Source: Rosenbergiella epipactidis (GTDB lineage Bacteria; Pseudomonadota; Gammaproteobacteria; Enterobacterales; Enterobacteriaceae). From it: 64,000 bases of DNA. Location: assembly GCF_018494055.1 (NCBI RefSeq), contig NZ_JABBFQ010000005.1:62001-126000 (forward strand). Direction: 5' to 3'. The position numbers were made by a program, and so were the translations under genes. This document shows positions 25,448-35,293 of the stretch, in pieces. The notes beneath the pieces are model-generated. The model did not search any database. It was not told the DNA's origin and saw nothing but the letters and a program-made list of their open reading frames with translations. Positions within the stretch are counted from its first letter, which is position 1; every line of letters begins with the position of its first letter.

Positions 25448-27565
25448 ATGAAGACGTTATTCCCGCTTAAGCGTCATGCTTTTCTGGTGTCGTTGGCACT
25501 TACCGCTCCGCATCTAAGTTATGCCGCAGACAACACTGTTGTTGTTACCGCCGCACCAGAAGATACGGCCGTTTCAGAAACGCACGGTTATACCGCCAAA
25601 ACGAGTACTGGCGCGAGTAAAACGGACCAGCCGTTGATAACCACTCCCCAGTCTGTCTCGGTTATCACCCGTCAACAGATGATTGACCAAGGCGCAATGA
25701 CCGTTAATGATGCCTTAAATTATACCGCGGGAGCGTTCACTAATTTTGGTGGTGCAGCCACCCGCTACGATACCGTATCACTGCGTGGATTCCATGGTGG
25801 TGACGTCGATAATATCTTCCTCGACGGTATGCGCTTAATGAGCGATCCCAGCAGCTATAACGTGTTGCAAGTCGACCCATGGTTCCTAGAGCGTATCGAT
25901 GTAATTAAAGGTCCTTCCTCCGCCCTTTACGGCCAAACCGTCCCCGGCGGATTAGTGATGGAAACCTCAAAACGCCCGCAATTTGCGGAGGAAGGTCACT
26001 TTAAAACCTATTACGGCAACCATAGCACCAGTGGCGTCGCCATGGACTATACCAATGCGATCAATGACCAATGGGCTTTCCGCTTAACCGGCATCGGCCA
26101 TCAAAGTCATACACAATTTGACCATACGCGTGAAGAGCATTATGCCATTTCCCCGTCCTTGCTCTGGCAACCGGATAGCGACACCACACTCCTACTGAAA
26201 GCTTATCTACAAAAAGATCCATCAGGTGGCTTCCACGGCTCAGAGCCAGGCGATGGCAGCTTATACAGCCATAATGGAAAAAGGCTTAGTACCAGTTTCA
26301 GTGATGCCGATCCCTCTCTGGATCAGTTCAAACGCCACGAGCAAATCTATAGCTACGACTTTTCCCATAACTTCAATGATACTTGGTCGGTACATTCGAC
26401 CGGAAGTTATAGCCACTCCAATGTCGACCTTGATCAGGTCTATCAGATCGGTTGGCAACCGGATAGTGACATCTTAAACCGCTATTATTCAGGATCGCGG
26501 TCCTCTCTGTCCGCTGTTGCGACAGATAACCAACTGATTGCTAATGTTAAAACTGGGGAAATTCAGCATAAAGTCGTTATCGGTGCGGAATATCACGAAT
26601 ATACCAACCGGCATAAAGATGCGAGCGGTGTGGCTTCATCAATTAATCCTTTTACGGGTGAAACCTATGGCGAAAATGGTGATTATACTTTCTACGGTAC
26701 CAAGAATCGCTATTATCAAACCGGTGCGTATTTACAGGACGAGATGCAATGGGACCGCTGGCACCTAGATGTTTCGGGACGTTATGACCGTATCGTCTCG
26801 AAAAGCGTGAGTCACGATCTCGGCACCCAGTCGCGTCGCCAAGATGACCATGTGAGTGGCCGAGCAGGCCTTCTTTACGCCTTTGATAATGGCATCTCGC
26901 CGTACCTCAGCTACAGCCAAGCGATTACGCCGCAAGCGCTGTCTGATGCTAACGGTAATCTGCTAAAACCGACCACCGCCTCACAATATGAAGCTGGCGT
27001 AAAATACCAACCGGTCGGTACCTCCGATCTGTACAGCATCGCGCTCTACGACCTTACACAAAAAGACGTCGCTAACCGAGTCGTCCCTGAAACTTACTAT
27101 GCTTCCGTCGGAAAAGTGCACTCCCGTGGTATCGAACTTGAGGCCCATAATCAGTTAACTTCACGATTGAGCACAATCGCTACCGCCAGTGTTAACCATG
27201 TTCGCTATGAAGATGCTATCGATGGAAATAATGGCAACACGCCGTATGTCACGCCAAACGCGACCGCGTCTGCTTGGGTAAACTATAAGTTCGATTATGG
27301 TATTACCACGGGGGTCGGGGTTCGTTATATCGGTAAACAGTGGGCGGACAACGAAAATACGACGCGTGTTCCTTCGGCCACGCTGGTCGATGCTTCAGTC
27401 AGAATGGACCTCGGTGCGTGGCGTTCGCGGTGGAAAGGCGCTTATGTACAACTCAATGCAAAAAACTTAGGGGGACGTGATTACGTGGCGTCGTGCTATG
27501 GAACAGGTTATTGCTATTGGGGAGCGGAACGTTCGGTGATTGCAACCGTCGGTTACGACTTCTAA
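25448..27565 (+). CDS. foxR: TonB-dependent ferrioxamine receptor FoxR/FoxA type
   Basis: Outer-membrane siderophore receptor of 705 aa. The signal peptide is residues 1-26 and a TonB-box-like VVVTA follows at about 32-36. The plug domain has ITTPQSVSVITRQQM, LRGFHGGDVDNIFLDGMRLM and RIDVIKGPSSALYGQTVPGGLV. The rest is the 22-strand barrel ending in aromatic GYDF. Ferrioxamine is assigned because the gene lies beside a complete desferrioxamine biosynthesis locus and the sequence resembles FoxA-type hydroxamate receptors. It is convergent with the exporter gene, with a GC-rich hairpin between. Confidence 0.88.
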   Translation: MKTLFPLKRHAFLVSLALTAPHLSYAADNTVVVTAAPEDTAVSETHGYTAKTSTGASKTDQPLITTPQSVSVITRQQMIDQGAMTVNDALNYTAGAFTNFGGAATRYDTVSLRGFHGGDVDNIFLDGMRLMSDPSSYNVLQVDPWFLERIDVIKGPSSALYGQTVPGGLVMETSKRPQFAEEGHFKTYYGNHSTSGVAMDYTNAINDQWAFRLTGIGHQSHTQFDHTREEHYAISPSLLWQPDSDTTLLLKAYLQKDPSGGFHGSEPGDGSLYSHNGKRLSTSFSDADPSLDQFKRHEQIYSYDFSHNFNDTWSVHSTGSYSHSNVDLDQVYQIGWQPDSDILNRYYSGSRSSLSAVATDNQLIANVKTGEIQHKVVIGAEYHEYTNRHKDASGVASSINPFTGETYGENGDYTFYGTKNRYYQTGAYLQDEMQWDRWHLDVSGRYDRIVSKSVSHDLGTQSRRQDDHVSGRAGLLYAFDNGISPYLSYSQAITPQALSDANGNLLKPTTASQYEAGVKYQPVGTSDLYSIALYDLTQKDVANRVVPETYYASVGKVHSRGIELEAHNQLTSRLSTIATASVNHVRYEDAIDGNNGNTPYVTPNATASAWVNYKFDYGITTGVGVRYIGKQWADNENTTRVPSATLVDASVRMDLGAWRSRWKGAYVQLNAKNLGGRDYVASCYGTGYCYWGAERSVIATVGYDF

Positions 27566-27570
27566 GCCTA

Positions 27571-27592
27571 GGCGCGGCCTTGCGGCCGCGCC
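27571..27592. terminator. GC-rich hairpin between convergent foxR and dfoS
   Basis: GGCGCGGCC (27571-27579), loop TTGC, GGCCGCGCC (27584-27592). It is a very stable 9-bp stem lying between the two stop codons. T-runs are weak, but placement suggests a bidirectional terminator. Confidence 0.65.
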
Positions 27593-27597
27593 CGTTG

Positions 27598-28833
27598 TTA
27601 CTCGAGCGTTAGAGCCTGTCGATGTTGCTTCACCCAGCGAACAAACATCACACTCAGCAGTAACCATAAGCCACCACTCGCCAGATTAACCCCAGAGAAG
27701 CCCATTAAGCCGTGTTGGAAGTAGCCTTCGCGCGCAAATTCTAAACCGATGGAATACATCAGAATACTCAGCATCCCCATCATCGCCGCAACTTGCCCCT
27801 TGGACTCGGTCACCGAAAATAGGGTTAGCCGGTACAGGACCGCCGTGCTTAATCCCGCACCGAACGCATAAAGACTCAAGCCGCTGACTAGAATCGCAAT
27901 TTGATAGGTATCGCTAACGGTGGCGCAAAGCGCGATCAGTAGCCCGCCGACGAGCGGCCACGCCCCGATAACTAACGGGCGAGTGATCTCAGCATGATGG
28001 GTTAATTTGCTCAGTACCACATTACCTAGGATCATCGCCACAAAGACCGGGACTTGCAGTAGCGCATAATCGACCTCAGTCATCTGATGGTCGTGGATTA
28101 AGTAGACCGGGGACAGCGCCACCCAGCTGAGGATAGGCACGGCAGATAAACCAAGCGCCAAACAGCCGGCAACGAGCGCCGGTCGTTTGAGTAACGTCCA
28201 ATAGGCCCCTAATAACCGCTTTGGCGTTAAGCTGAGCTGCCGATTGCCAGCTGTCTCAGGCATACTGAGATATAATCCGATTAGCGCGATCAGCGACATT
28301 AACGCGAAAATAATAAATAACATGCGCCAAGTGGTGAACAGCAGTAAGGCACTGCCGGCCAGTGGACCAATCAAAGGCGCTAACAGCGCCACATTCGCCA
28401 TCCATGCCATAAGTCGAATACTCTTTCGTTCTTCGAAAGCCTCCTGCACCGCAGTATAGCCAACGGCACCGATGAAACAGAGACTGATCCCTTGAACAAA
28501 ACGTAGCAACATAAACTGCTCGATCGATGTCACCCAGAAGGTTAATCCGCTTGCGATAGCAAACAACAAGGCGCCGGACATCAATATTGGCCGACGCCCC
28601 CACTTATCGGAAAGCGGCCCGAGTAACCACTGTAAAACAAGCCCTCCCACAAGATAAGCCGTGAGCGAAAAAGGCACCCACTCGGGACCCACCTGTAAAT
28701 CTTGAGTCACTTGTAACATGCCCGGTTGCACCATATCGTGGGCAATATAGGTCGTGAACTCAAACAGAACGAGAGAGAAAGGAAATAGCCATGACGTCAC
28801 GGGGGCGTCAGGGCGTATTGAAGTCGATGTCAT
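27598..28833 (-). CDS. dfoS: MdfA-like MFS exporter, probable desferrioxamine exporter DfoS
   Basis: Twelve-helix major facilitator protein of 411 aa. It aligns with MdfA: FPFSLVLFEFTTYIAHDMVQPGML (with the membrane-embedded glutamate of LVL-x-EF), GGLVLQWLLGPLSDKWGRRP (motif A), FVQGISLCFIGAVGY and SLYAFGAGL. In Erwinia and Pantoea a permease of this kind (DfoS) belongs to the desferrioxamine locus, hence the symbol. A generic multidrug role cannot be excluded. It follows dfoC on the same strand but an intrinsic terminator separates them, so expression is at least partly independent. Confidence 0.8.
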   Translation of the reverse strand: MTSTSIRPDAPVTSWLFPFSLVLFEFTTYIAHDMVQPGMLQVTQDLQVGPEWVPFSLTAYLVGGLVLQWLLGPLSDKWGRRPILMSGALLFAIASGLTFWVTSIEQFMLLRFVQGISLCFIGAVGYTAVQEAFEERKSIRLMAWMANVALLAPLIGPLAGSALLLFTTWRMLFIIFALMSLIALIGLYLSMPETAGNRQLSLTPKRLLGAYWTLLKRPALVAGCLALGLSAVPILSWVALSPVYLIHDHQMTEVDYALLQVPVFVAMILGNVVLSKLTHHAEITRPLVIGAWPLVGGLLIALCATVSDTYQIAILVSGLSLYAFGAGLSTAVLYRLTLFSVTESKGQVAAMMGMLSILMYSIGLEFAREGYFQHGLMGFSGVNLASGGLWLLLSVMFVRWVKQHRQALTLE

Positions 28834-28851
28834 AAATAAGACCTAAATAAA

Positions 28852-28876
28852 GAAAAAAAGACCGGCATTGCCGGTC
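28852..28876 (-). terminator. Intrinsic terminator between dfoC and dfoS
   Basis: On the - strand GACCGGC, loop AAT, GCCGGTC (28876-28860) is followed by a run of T (28859-28852) starting about 30 bases after the dfoC stop. It should end or attenuate the dfoJAC transcript before dfoS. Confidence 0.85.
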
Positions 28877-28904
28877 ATTGTAGTGGCTTTATTGACGACC
28901 CGTA

Positions 28905-31247
28905 TCATTTTTTGAACTGAGCGATTGGGTTAACCAGCACCCCAGCCAGTTTCAGGGCGCTAGCCGGATCGTCCAAATTCACCATTTGCTGATTATTCGC
29001 CAACTGCAGCCGGTTTAAACAAGAATGTGCATACGTTGGGCTAAACAGATCGAACTGCGCAAACTTGTCAGCAAATTGAGGATGATGTTGCTGATAATGT
29101 TCAATACTGACGGCAACACGCTGCCAAAATGCACCTTCTTGCATTACCCCGTCTTCATCAAGAATCGCACTGATAAAACGGAAGAAGCAGCTAAAGACAT
29201 CGACAAAAATCGATAATAACTTCAACTCATCCGGGACCTCAGCTTTAATACGTTTTATCTTGTCCGGTAACTCGCGCGAAGTATCTAGAATCGCAATCTC
29301 TTCGCCAATATCCTTCATAAAACAGCCTACCGGTACATCGTCCTCTAACTTAAGAATCAAGTTTTCGCCATGGGGCATAAAGACCAAGTCGTACTGGTAG
29401 AAGCAGTGCAAAATAGGACTTAAATAGGCTTGAAGATAACGGTCAATCCACTCGGCGGGCGCTAAACCTGAACGCTTGATAAGTGCTGTTAACAGCGCTT
29501 TACCGTCTGCATCGCGGTGAAGTAATCCGGCCATCGTCATTAAACGCTGCCGATCGGTTAAGCCCGTTAACGGGTTTTCCCGCCATAAGGCAGCAAACAT
29601 CTTCTTGTAGGCCGACTCTTTTTTGATCGCTCTCTCATAGAGACGATGATGGTAGCCAATGGTGGCGACCTCTTGCAGAATTGAGAAGTGACAGTGGCTA
29701 AGCCAGTTATCCTCGGCAACAATCTTCGCTAGCCATTGATTCACCGCAGGTGTCGTGGCCATATAGTAAGGCGATAACCCTCGCATAAAGCCCATATTCA
29801 GGATCGAAAGCGCGGTTTTAACATAACGTTTGGATGGCTGACTACGATTAAAGAACGTGCGTATTGACTGTTGCGCCTGGTAGGCATCGGCTGCGACGCC
29901 TAAATAAATAATATTTTGTCGGGCGATATCGGCGGCAAAGACTGTGACGATTTTATTTTGCCACTGCCAAGGGTGTACGGGCGTAAAGAGGTAGTCCTCC
30001 GGTAACACACCCAGCGATCGCAGTGTAGCCTCCCACTCTTTGACCTGCGCCGTGCCTAACTCCTCCTCGATAAGGGTGGCATAATCCAGCCCATCCACCG
30101 CAGCAAAATGCCCATTACTGCGATGGACCGCGACCCAAGGCATAAAGATCGATGCCCCCACCTCTGGCGCATACGCCAAGTAGTCTGCGGCATCAAACCC
30201 AATACGCCCATTATTGGCAATAAAACAAGGATGCCCCTCGGTCATTGAAGACTCAATGGTCTGGAAATCTGCCGCCGCCAGTTGCTCGCTGCTTGGATTG
30301 CCTTTCTGTAACTTAAACTGGCTGCTGCAGAGCGTGCTGGAGACCTCTTCTAAATAAGTGGCTAACATCGACTCCGGTATCGCCAGTTGGTCGGCGAATT
30401 CGACGATAAATTCCAGCGCGTCCAGCGGTTTCTCTTGTCCCTTATGGGTTTTCCTTAGGGTCCGCCAGTCGATAGAAAGGTGGTTCAGCGCCCGCCATTT
30501 CCCTTCAAACTGATACACATTCTCGCCCGAGCTATCGGTTAAACGCCACCCGCCTTCGGCGACCGCTTCAGGGACTAATAGCCGCTCATGGCTGAATTCA
30601 GTAATCGCTTTTTGGATCAATTGTCCATTTACCTGCTGCCAGTGTTTGGCATTAGGCTGGGCGGGAGATAAAACGGACGCTGGCTTTAACATAAGGGCTT
30701 TCTCTCGGTAAAAATCTGTGGCCGTACAAAACGCCAACCATGCGCGTTTGTGACCAAGGTCGATTTGCTGGTGATAGCGGAAACCCGCTTGTTGATTAAG
30801 TCGATGAATTTTGTGGTTATTGATATCGGGTTCAACCACCACGCGTGACACTTCCGGGCGGCTAAACATATATTCCATTACGGTGGCGAAAATTTGCCGA
30901 CTTAATCCACTGATGGGCGTACTGACGGGTGCCACGAGCAGGTGCATACCATAATCGCCAGATTGCGCAGGGTAATGCTCGGCCACCTCTTCCTGTAGCG
31001 CCTGATAGCACTCGATTAAGAAATAAGGCTCTCCGTCGAGGCTACCGATCAGCACACTGTTGACGTCTTGGGCGACCAGGTTGATATAGAAGTCATTGAC
31101 CTGCTCAACGCTCTGATCCTGCATTCCCCAGAACTGCGCATGGGGCTGAATCACCCATTGGTGGATCATCGTTTCATCCCCCGCTTGCCAACGGCGTAAG
31201 GTGAAATGGCCCAAGGGTTGTTGCAGACTATATATACGTTCACCCAT
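28905..31247 (-). CDS. dfoC: Desferrioxamine synthetase DfoC (acyltransferase-NIS synthetase fusion)
   Basis: Fusion protein of 780 aa. Residues about 1-190 are a GNAT/AlcB-type acyltransferase (FTLRRWQAGDETMIHQW, VEPDINNHKIHRLNQQAGF) that succinylates or acetylates N-hydroxycadaverine. Residues about 210-620 are an IucA/IucC NIS synthetase (GHPCFIANNGRIGF, FTPVHPWQWQNK, RTFFNRSQPSKRYVKTALSI). The C-terminal FhuF-like part has FMPHGENLILKLED and FMKDIGEE. The synthetase oligomerises and cyclises the units to desferrioxamine E. The ATG at 31247 has AAGGAGG six bases upstream and overlaps the end of dfoA by eight bases. A longer upstream reading is rejected. Confidence 0.92.
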   Translation of the reverse strand: MGERIYSLQQPLGHFTLRRWQAGDETMIHQWVIQPHAQFWGMQDQSVEQVNDFYINLVAQDVNSVLIGSLDGEPYFLIECYQALQEEVAEHYPAQSGDYGMHLLVAPVSTPISGLSRQIFATVMEYMFSRPEVSRVVVEPDINNHKIHRLNQQAGFRYHQQIDLGHKRAWLAFCTATDFYREKALMLKPASVLSPAQPNAKHWQQVNGQLIQKAITEFSHERLLVPEAVAEGGWRLTDSSGENVYQFEGKWRALNHLSIDWRTLRKTHKGQEKPLDALEFIVEFADQLAIPESMLATYLEEVSSTLCSSQFKLQKGNPSSEQLAAADFQTIESSMTEGHPCFIANNGRIGFDAADYLAYAPEVGASIFMPWVAVHRSNGHFAAVDGLDYATLIEEELGTAQVKEWEATLRSLGVLPEDYLFTPVHPWQWQNKIVTVFAADIARQNIIYLGVAADAYQAQQSIRTFFNRSQPSKRYVKTALSILNMGFMRGLSPYYMATTPAVNQWLAKIVAEDNWLSHCHFSILQEVATIGYHHRLYERAIKKESAYKKMFAALWRENPLTGLTDRQRLMTMAGLLHRDADGKALLTALIKRSGLAPAEWIDRYLQAYLSPILHCFYQYDLVFMPHGENLILKLEDDVPVGCFMKDIGEEIAILDTSRELPDKIKRIKAEVPDELKLLSIFVDVFSCFFRFISAILDEDGVMQEGAFWQRVAVSIEHYQQHHPQFADKFAQFDLFSPTYAHSCLNRLQLANNQQMVNLDDPASALKLAGVLVNPIAQFKK

Positions 31248-32541
31248 CAACGGCCTCCTTCGGCAGTCCAAAGGTTTGGAAAGCAATTTTTTTCTCGACC
31301 GGATACACCTCTCGACCCAGAATACTGCGTAGGATCACCGAGTTGCGGTAACAGGCCATCCCTAAATCAGGTGAGACAAAACCATGGGTGTGCAACTCAG
31401 CGTTTTGGACAAAGAGGCTATGGCGACGATCGATACTGTAGTCTCGCCCCACCGCATAACGTTGCTGGCGATCAAACTCGATTAACGGCATCAGGGGCGT
31501 TAAGAATTCAGGCGGACGATAGGTATAACCCGTCGACATAATGACGCCATCGGTCGCGAGGCTAAACTCTTCCTGCAGGACTTGGTGAGACAGGGTAAGC
31601 GTCAGTCCCTGGTTTTCATTCTTCTCCATGGCAACAAGGCCAGAGTCGGTACACAGGGTCACCGGCAGCGGTCCCTCCAGATCCTTACGATAAAGCAGTT
31701 CGTAAATATCGTTAATCAGGCTCTCATTAATCCCCTTATAGAGATTTTTCTGGCTGGCATTCAAGCGGTCACGCTGCGCTTCCGGTAACGCATGGAAATA
31801 GTCGACCCACTCTGGCGAAGTCATCTCTAACGTTAGCCGGGTGTATTCCAACGGGAAAAAACGCGGGGCGCGAGTCACCCAATTTAACTGATAGTGATAT
31901 TGATCAATATCTTGCAGTAAATCGTAGAAAATCTCTGCCGCACTTTGGCCACTGCCCACCACCGTAATCGCCGATTGCTGCTGCAAAGCCTGTTTCTTCG
32001 CCAGATAGTGCCCAGAATGCACCACCTGTTCTAATGAGGTATCGATCCAGTCCGGCATCCAGGGCGTTGGTCCGGTGCCTAACACTAGATGGCGAGCAAG
32101 CCATTGCTGGCGTTCACCACTGACGGTATTTATCGCGTCAACGCAATAGCAGTCTCGCTGTTCATCGCGCGTCACCCGCTCAACCCGCGTGTTCCACTGT
32201 AATGAAGCGAGCTGGTCGCACGCCCACTGACAATATTGGTTGTACTCTTTACGCAGTAGGAAAAAGTCTTCGCGAATATAGAACGAGTAAAGTTTACCCT
32301 TCTGTTTCAAATAGTTTAAAACACTAAAACGACTCGTCGGGTCGGCTAAAGTCACTAGATCGGCCATAAAGGGCGTCTGTAAATGGGCAGACTCCAGCAT
32401 CATGCCTGGATGCCAATTGAAGGTCGGCTTTTGATCGAGATACACCGCATCCATGTCGTCTATCGCATCAGTCAGACAGGCCAAACTCAGGTTAAATGGA
32501 CCAATCCCCACCCCAAGCAAGTCATAAATTTTCTCAGACAT
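31240..32541 (-). CDS. dfoA: Cadaverine N-monooxygenase DfoA
   Basis: FAD- and NADPH-dependent N-hydroxylase (433 aa) of the lysine/ornithine hydroxylase family. The FAD loop GVGIGPFNLSLA is at 10-21, the NADPH loop VVGSGQSAAE at 194-203, and the ATGY-type motif ATDGVIMSTGYTY lies in the C-terminal third. HLQTPFMADLVTLADPTS is a family landmark. In the desferrioxamine pathway it hydroxylates cadaverine made by DfoJ. Lysine is the alternative substrate, but the neighbouring decarboxylase argues for cadaverine. Start and dfoJ stop share one base (TGATG), so translation is coupled. Confidence 0.92.
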   Translation of the reverse strand: MSEKIYDLLGVGIGPFNLSLACLTDAIDDMDAVYLDQKPTFNWHPGMMLESAHLQTPFMADLVTLADPTSRFSVLNYLKQKGKLYSFYIREDFFLLRKEYNQYCQWACDQLASLQWNTRVERVTRDEQRDCYCVDAINTVSGERQQWLARHLVLGTGPTPWMPDWIDTSLEQVVHSGHYLAKKQALQQQSAITVVGSGQSAAEIFYDLLQDIDQYHYQLNWVTRAPRFFPLEYTRLTLEMTSPEWVDYFHALPEAQRDRLNASQKNLYKGINESLINDIYELLYRKDLEGPLPVTLCTDSGLVAMEKNENQGLTLTLSHQVLQEEFSLATDGVIMSTGYTYRPPEFLTPLMPLIEFDRQQRYAVGRDYSIDRRHSLFVQNAELHTHGFVSPDLGMACYRNSVILRSILGREVYPVEKKIAFQTFGLPKEAVDG

Positions 32542-34070
32542 CAGTGGGCCCCTACGGTTTGTTTACGCTGAATACGCTGAGCGGCTAAAGCTTCTCCGTG
32601 ATGGATTAAGGCTTCGATCACTTGTTGGATCTCGTCTATCGATGTCGCAGGATTGAGTAAGGTAAATTTCAAATACTGCTTCCCCTTTACCTTGGTGGCC
32701 GCAATCATTGCTTCACCGCTTCGATTGAGACCTTTACGGATCTGTTGATTAATCTCGTCCACTGCATTGGCGCTCAGTTCGGTGGTCGGGTGGAAACGGA
32801 AGACTTGGGTGGTTAATTCTGGCGCATGCAGTACCTCTAGCTGCGGGTAAGCCATTAAGCGACGGTGAGTCTCCACCGTTAAGGCGATGACCTGATCAAA
32901 CGCGTCACCCAGCGATTCACGACCCAAAATGCGTAAACTAAGCCACATCTTTAAGGCATCGAAACGGCGAGTCGTTTGTAGGCTTTTATCCACTAAATTC
33001 GGGGTGCCTTCCTGTTTGGCACTGAGTGGATTGAGGTAATCTGCATGGACGGTGACATGACGCAGATGGCTGGCCTCACGGACAAAAAAGGCACCGCAAC
33101 TGACGCTTTGGAAGAAAGATTTATGGTAATCCACCGTCACCGAGTCGGCTAACTCGATTCCCGACAGACGCGGGCGGAACTGGGTGGAGGTCAACAGTCC
33201 GCAGCCATACGCTGCGTCAACGTGGAACCATGCTTGGTGACGGTGACATAATTCGGCGATCTCCGCTAAGGGGTCAATGCTGCCGAAATCGGTAGTCCCT
33301 GCTGTCGCCACGACCGCGATAGGGATTAAGCCTTCTGCAACCGCCTGCGCCATCGCCTGTGCCAGTTGGCGACTGTCCATCTTGTAATCGTCATCGTAAT
33401 CCACGGCGATGACCGCCTCATAGCCTAGTCCCAGTAAGGCGCAAGACTTCTGAATACTAAAATGGCTTAACGCAGAGGTGAAAATACGCCAGCGCGAGGC
33501 TTCGGCTGGTAATCCATGATGCTTTACCAAACGTTCGGGCGTCTCTTTAGCCACTCGACTGTCTCGCGCTAATAACATCGCCATCAAGTTAGACTGGGTG
33601 CCGCCGCTGGTAAAAATTCCCTCACTCCCCTGGGGTAAGCCTATTTGCTGTAACGTCCAATCCACCACTTTCTGTTCGATCAAGGTGGCCCCAGCACTCT
33701 GATCCCAAGTATCCACTGAGGTATTGACCGCACTTAACAGCTGCTCGGCCAATAACGTGGGTAACGTAATCGGACAGTTTAGATGGGCGATATAGCGGGG
33801 ATGATGGAACCACACGGCATCTCGCAACCAGAGTTGCGACAGTTCCTGCAGCGCAGCCTCTGTCGAGGCAAGCGGCTGGGTTAAATCGATCTCGGCAAAT
33901 TCAGCCGCCAGTGCTTGAGGCGTAATGCCACTAAAAGGTTGAGAGGCTCTCACCATATGTTGACGGATAAGATTCGCGGCCAACTGAGTATTACGTTGAT
34001 AGCCGTCGAGCGTTTTATCGTTGAACAACCACTTCTCGAAAGAATTTTTTTCGCTATTATTTTTAGACAC
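32541..34070 (-). CDS. dfoJ: Lysine decarboxylase DfoJ (group II PLP decarboxylase)
   Basis: Pyridoxal-phosphate decarboxylase of 509 aa in the aromatic-amino-acid/glutamate/DABA decarboxylase group. PLP Lys317 is in VTVDYHKSFFQ and Asp285 in WFHVDAAYG; GIFTSGGTQSNLMA and ATAGTTDFGSIDPL bind the cofactor phosphate and ring. It supplies cadaverine for desferrioxamine. 2,4-Diaminobutyrate or tyrosine activity is possible for the fold, but order with dfoA and dfoC fixes the role. It is the first gene of dfoJAC, divergent from a siderophore-interacting protein gene, with two Fur-like sites in between. Confidence 0.9.
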   Translation of the reverse strand: MSKNNSEKNSFEKWLFNDKTLDGYQRNTQLAANLIRQHMVRASQPFSGITPQALAAEFAEIDLTQPLASTEAALQELSQLWLRDAVWFHHPRYIAHLNCPITLPTLLAEQLLSAVNTSVDTWDQSAGATLIEQKVVDWTLQQIGLPQGSEGIFTSGGTQSNLMAMLLARDSRVAKETPERLVKHHGLPAEASRWRIFTSALSHFSIQKSCALLGLGYEAVIAVDYDDDYKMDSRQLAQAMAQAVAEGLIPIAVVATAGTTDFGSIDPLAEIAELCHRHQAWFHVDAAYGCGLLTSTQFRPRLSGIELADSVTVDYHKSFFQSVSCGAFFVREASHLRHVTVHADYLNPLSAKQEGTPNLVDKSLQTTRRFDALKMWLSLRILGRESLGDAFDQVIALTVETHRRLMAYPQLEVLHAPELTTQVFRFHPTTELSANAVDEINQQIRKGLNRSGEAMIAATKVKGKQYLKFTLLNPATSIDEIQQVIEALIHHGEALAAQRIQRKQTVGAH

Positions 34071-34164
34071 TTACACCACCCTTTCCCTTTACACCATTAG
34101 AAAAAAGAAGCACTCCAGTAGTAAAACTGATTATTGTGGAGTGGTTATAAGGTATGAGAATCTA

Positions 34165-34183
34165 AATGATAATGATTAGTATT
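34165..34183. promoter_or_regulatory. Fur box for dfoJAC
   Basis: AATGATAATGATTAGTATT matches the 19-bp Fur consensus well (contains GATAATGAT and a degenerate second arm). It lies about 95-115 bases upstream of the dfoJ ATG, on the promoter side. Confidence 0.7.
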
Positions 34184-34273
34184 AACAATAAGGAATATTC
34201 TTAAAGCTGTTTTTCCCTTTAAAAACACGCCCTCAGTTTTCCGTCACAGCTAGCCGCAGAGTCATTGAATGTG

Positions 34274-34292
34274 TATGATAATTATTATCATT
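34274..34292. promoter_or_regulatory. Fur box for the siderophore-interacting protein gene
   Basis: ATGATAA (34275-34281) and TTATCAT (34285-34291) form a perfect palindrome around TTA, close to the Fur consensus. It lies about 25-40 bases before the ATG at 34316, overlapping the expected promoter. Confidence 0.75.
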
Positions 34293-34315
34293 ATTTTTAT
34301 AGGTAAGTGATCGGT

Positions 34316-35200
34316 ATGGCGTCAGGGTATAGAGTGGTCGATCTTCAGTTAAAACGTCGAGAAATGTTGAGTCCTTCGCTATTGCGCTGCGTCTTTACCG
34401 GCGAGGATATCGATAAAATTAAACATGAGGCGCCAGACCAACGCATCAAAATTCTGTTGGCGGAACATCAATCCTGCCAAAAACTTGCCGTAACGGAAGA
34501 TTGGTACGGGACCTTTCTCGCTATCCCCAAAGCAGAGCGCCCGACCATGCGGACCTATACCCTGCGCCACCTTGACGTGTCACAACAAGAGATGTGGGTC
34601 GATTTCGTCCTACATGGCGATACTGGGCCAGCCTCACGCTGGGCGCTGCGTGCGCAAGTCGATAGCTCATTACAGATTGTAGTACCCAATGCCGAGGCGG
34701 CAGCGACCAGTGGCGGGTTTGAATGGTTTGAAAATCCGACGCTGCAAGAGGTCTTACTGGTTGCCGATGAGACCGCCCTACCCGCTGCGATGGGGATTTT
34801 AGAAAATCTTGCCCGCCGACCGACCCCCCCCCGTGTGCAAGCGTTTCTTCATGTGCCCTTAGCCGCGGACAGTCAACCGATTAACTACGACTTTGCCAAG
34901 ATTCATTGGAGCAGCACTGAGCGTGATGGCGATGCGCAGCAGGCCCTCTTACAGGCCGTTCAATCGCGCTTAACGCTACCGGACTACGCCTGCAGCGCGG
35001 ACCAATCGTTGGAAGAGAAAAGCCTTAGCGACGATATTTTGTGGGAACGGGCCGAGCCGTGTGAACGCTTTCGCGCTTGGGTGGCCGCCGAGTCCAGTGT
35101 CGTCAGAACCTTACGCCGTTATCTGATTCAGGAACGCATGCTGACGCGTGAAACGGCCACCTTTATGGCCTATTGGTCGCAGGGTAAAGTGACAGGTTAA
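34316..35200 (+). CDS. Siderophore-interacting protein (ferric-siderophore reductase, ViuB/SIP family)
   Basis: Flavin-dependent cytoplasmic reductase of 294 aa that releases iron from imported ferric siderophore. The FAD-binding motif RTYTLR is at 79-84, preceded by the N-terminal beta-barrel (SPSLLRCVFTGEDI). VDFVLHGDTGPASRWA at about 97-113 is a strong SIP signature. The C-terminal NAD(P)-type domain has VLLVADETALPAA and WVAAESSVVRTLRRYL. It is divergent from dfoJ and should reduce ferrioxamine taken up by FoxR. The start is taken at ATG 34316; an in-frame GTG at 34307 is possible. Confidence 0.9.
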   Translation: MASGYRVVDLQLKRREMLSPSLLRCVFTGEDIDKIKHEAPDQRIKILLAEHQSCQKLAVTEDWYGTFLAIPKAERPTMRTYTLRHLDVSQQEMWVDFVLHGDTGPASRWALRAQVDSSLQIVVPNAEAAATSGGFEWFENPTLQEVLLVADETALPAAMGILENLARRPTPPRVQAFLHVPLAADSQPINYDFAKIHWSSTERDGDAQQALLQAVQSRLTLPDYACSADQSLEEKSLSDDILWERAEPCERFRAWVAAESSVVRTLRRYLIQERMLTRETATFMAYWSQGKVTG

Positions 35201-35293
35201 GCGTCCTCTGGCCAAAAAATTAGGATAATGACACTTAGGGCTTAATGTTTTTCTCGTCTACACTGAAATAAAGGAATGATAACAGGAGAGATC

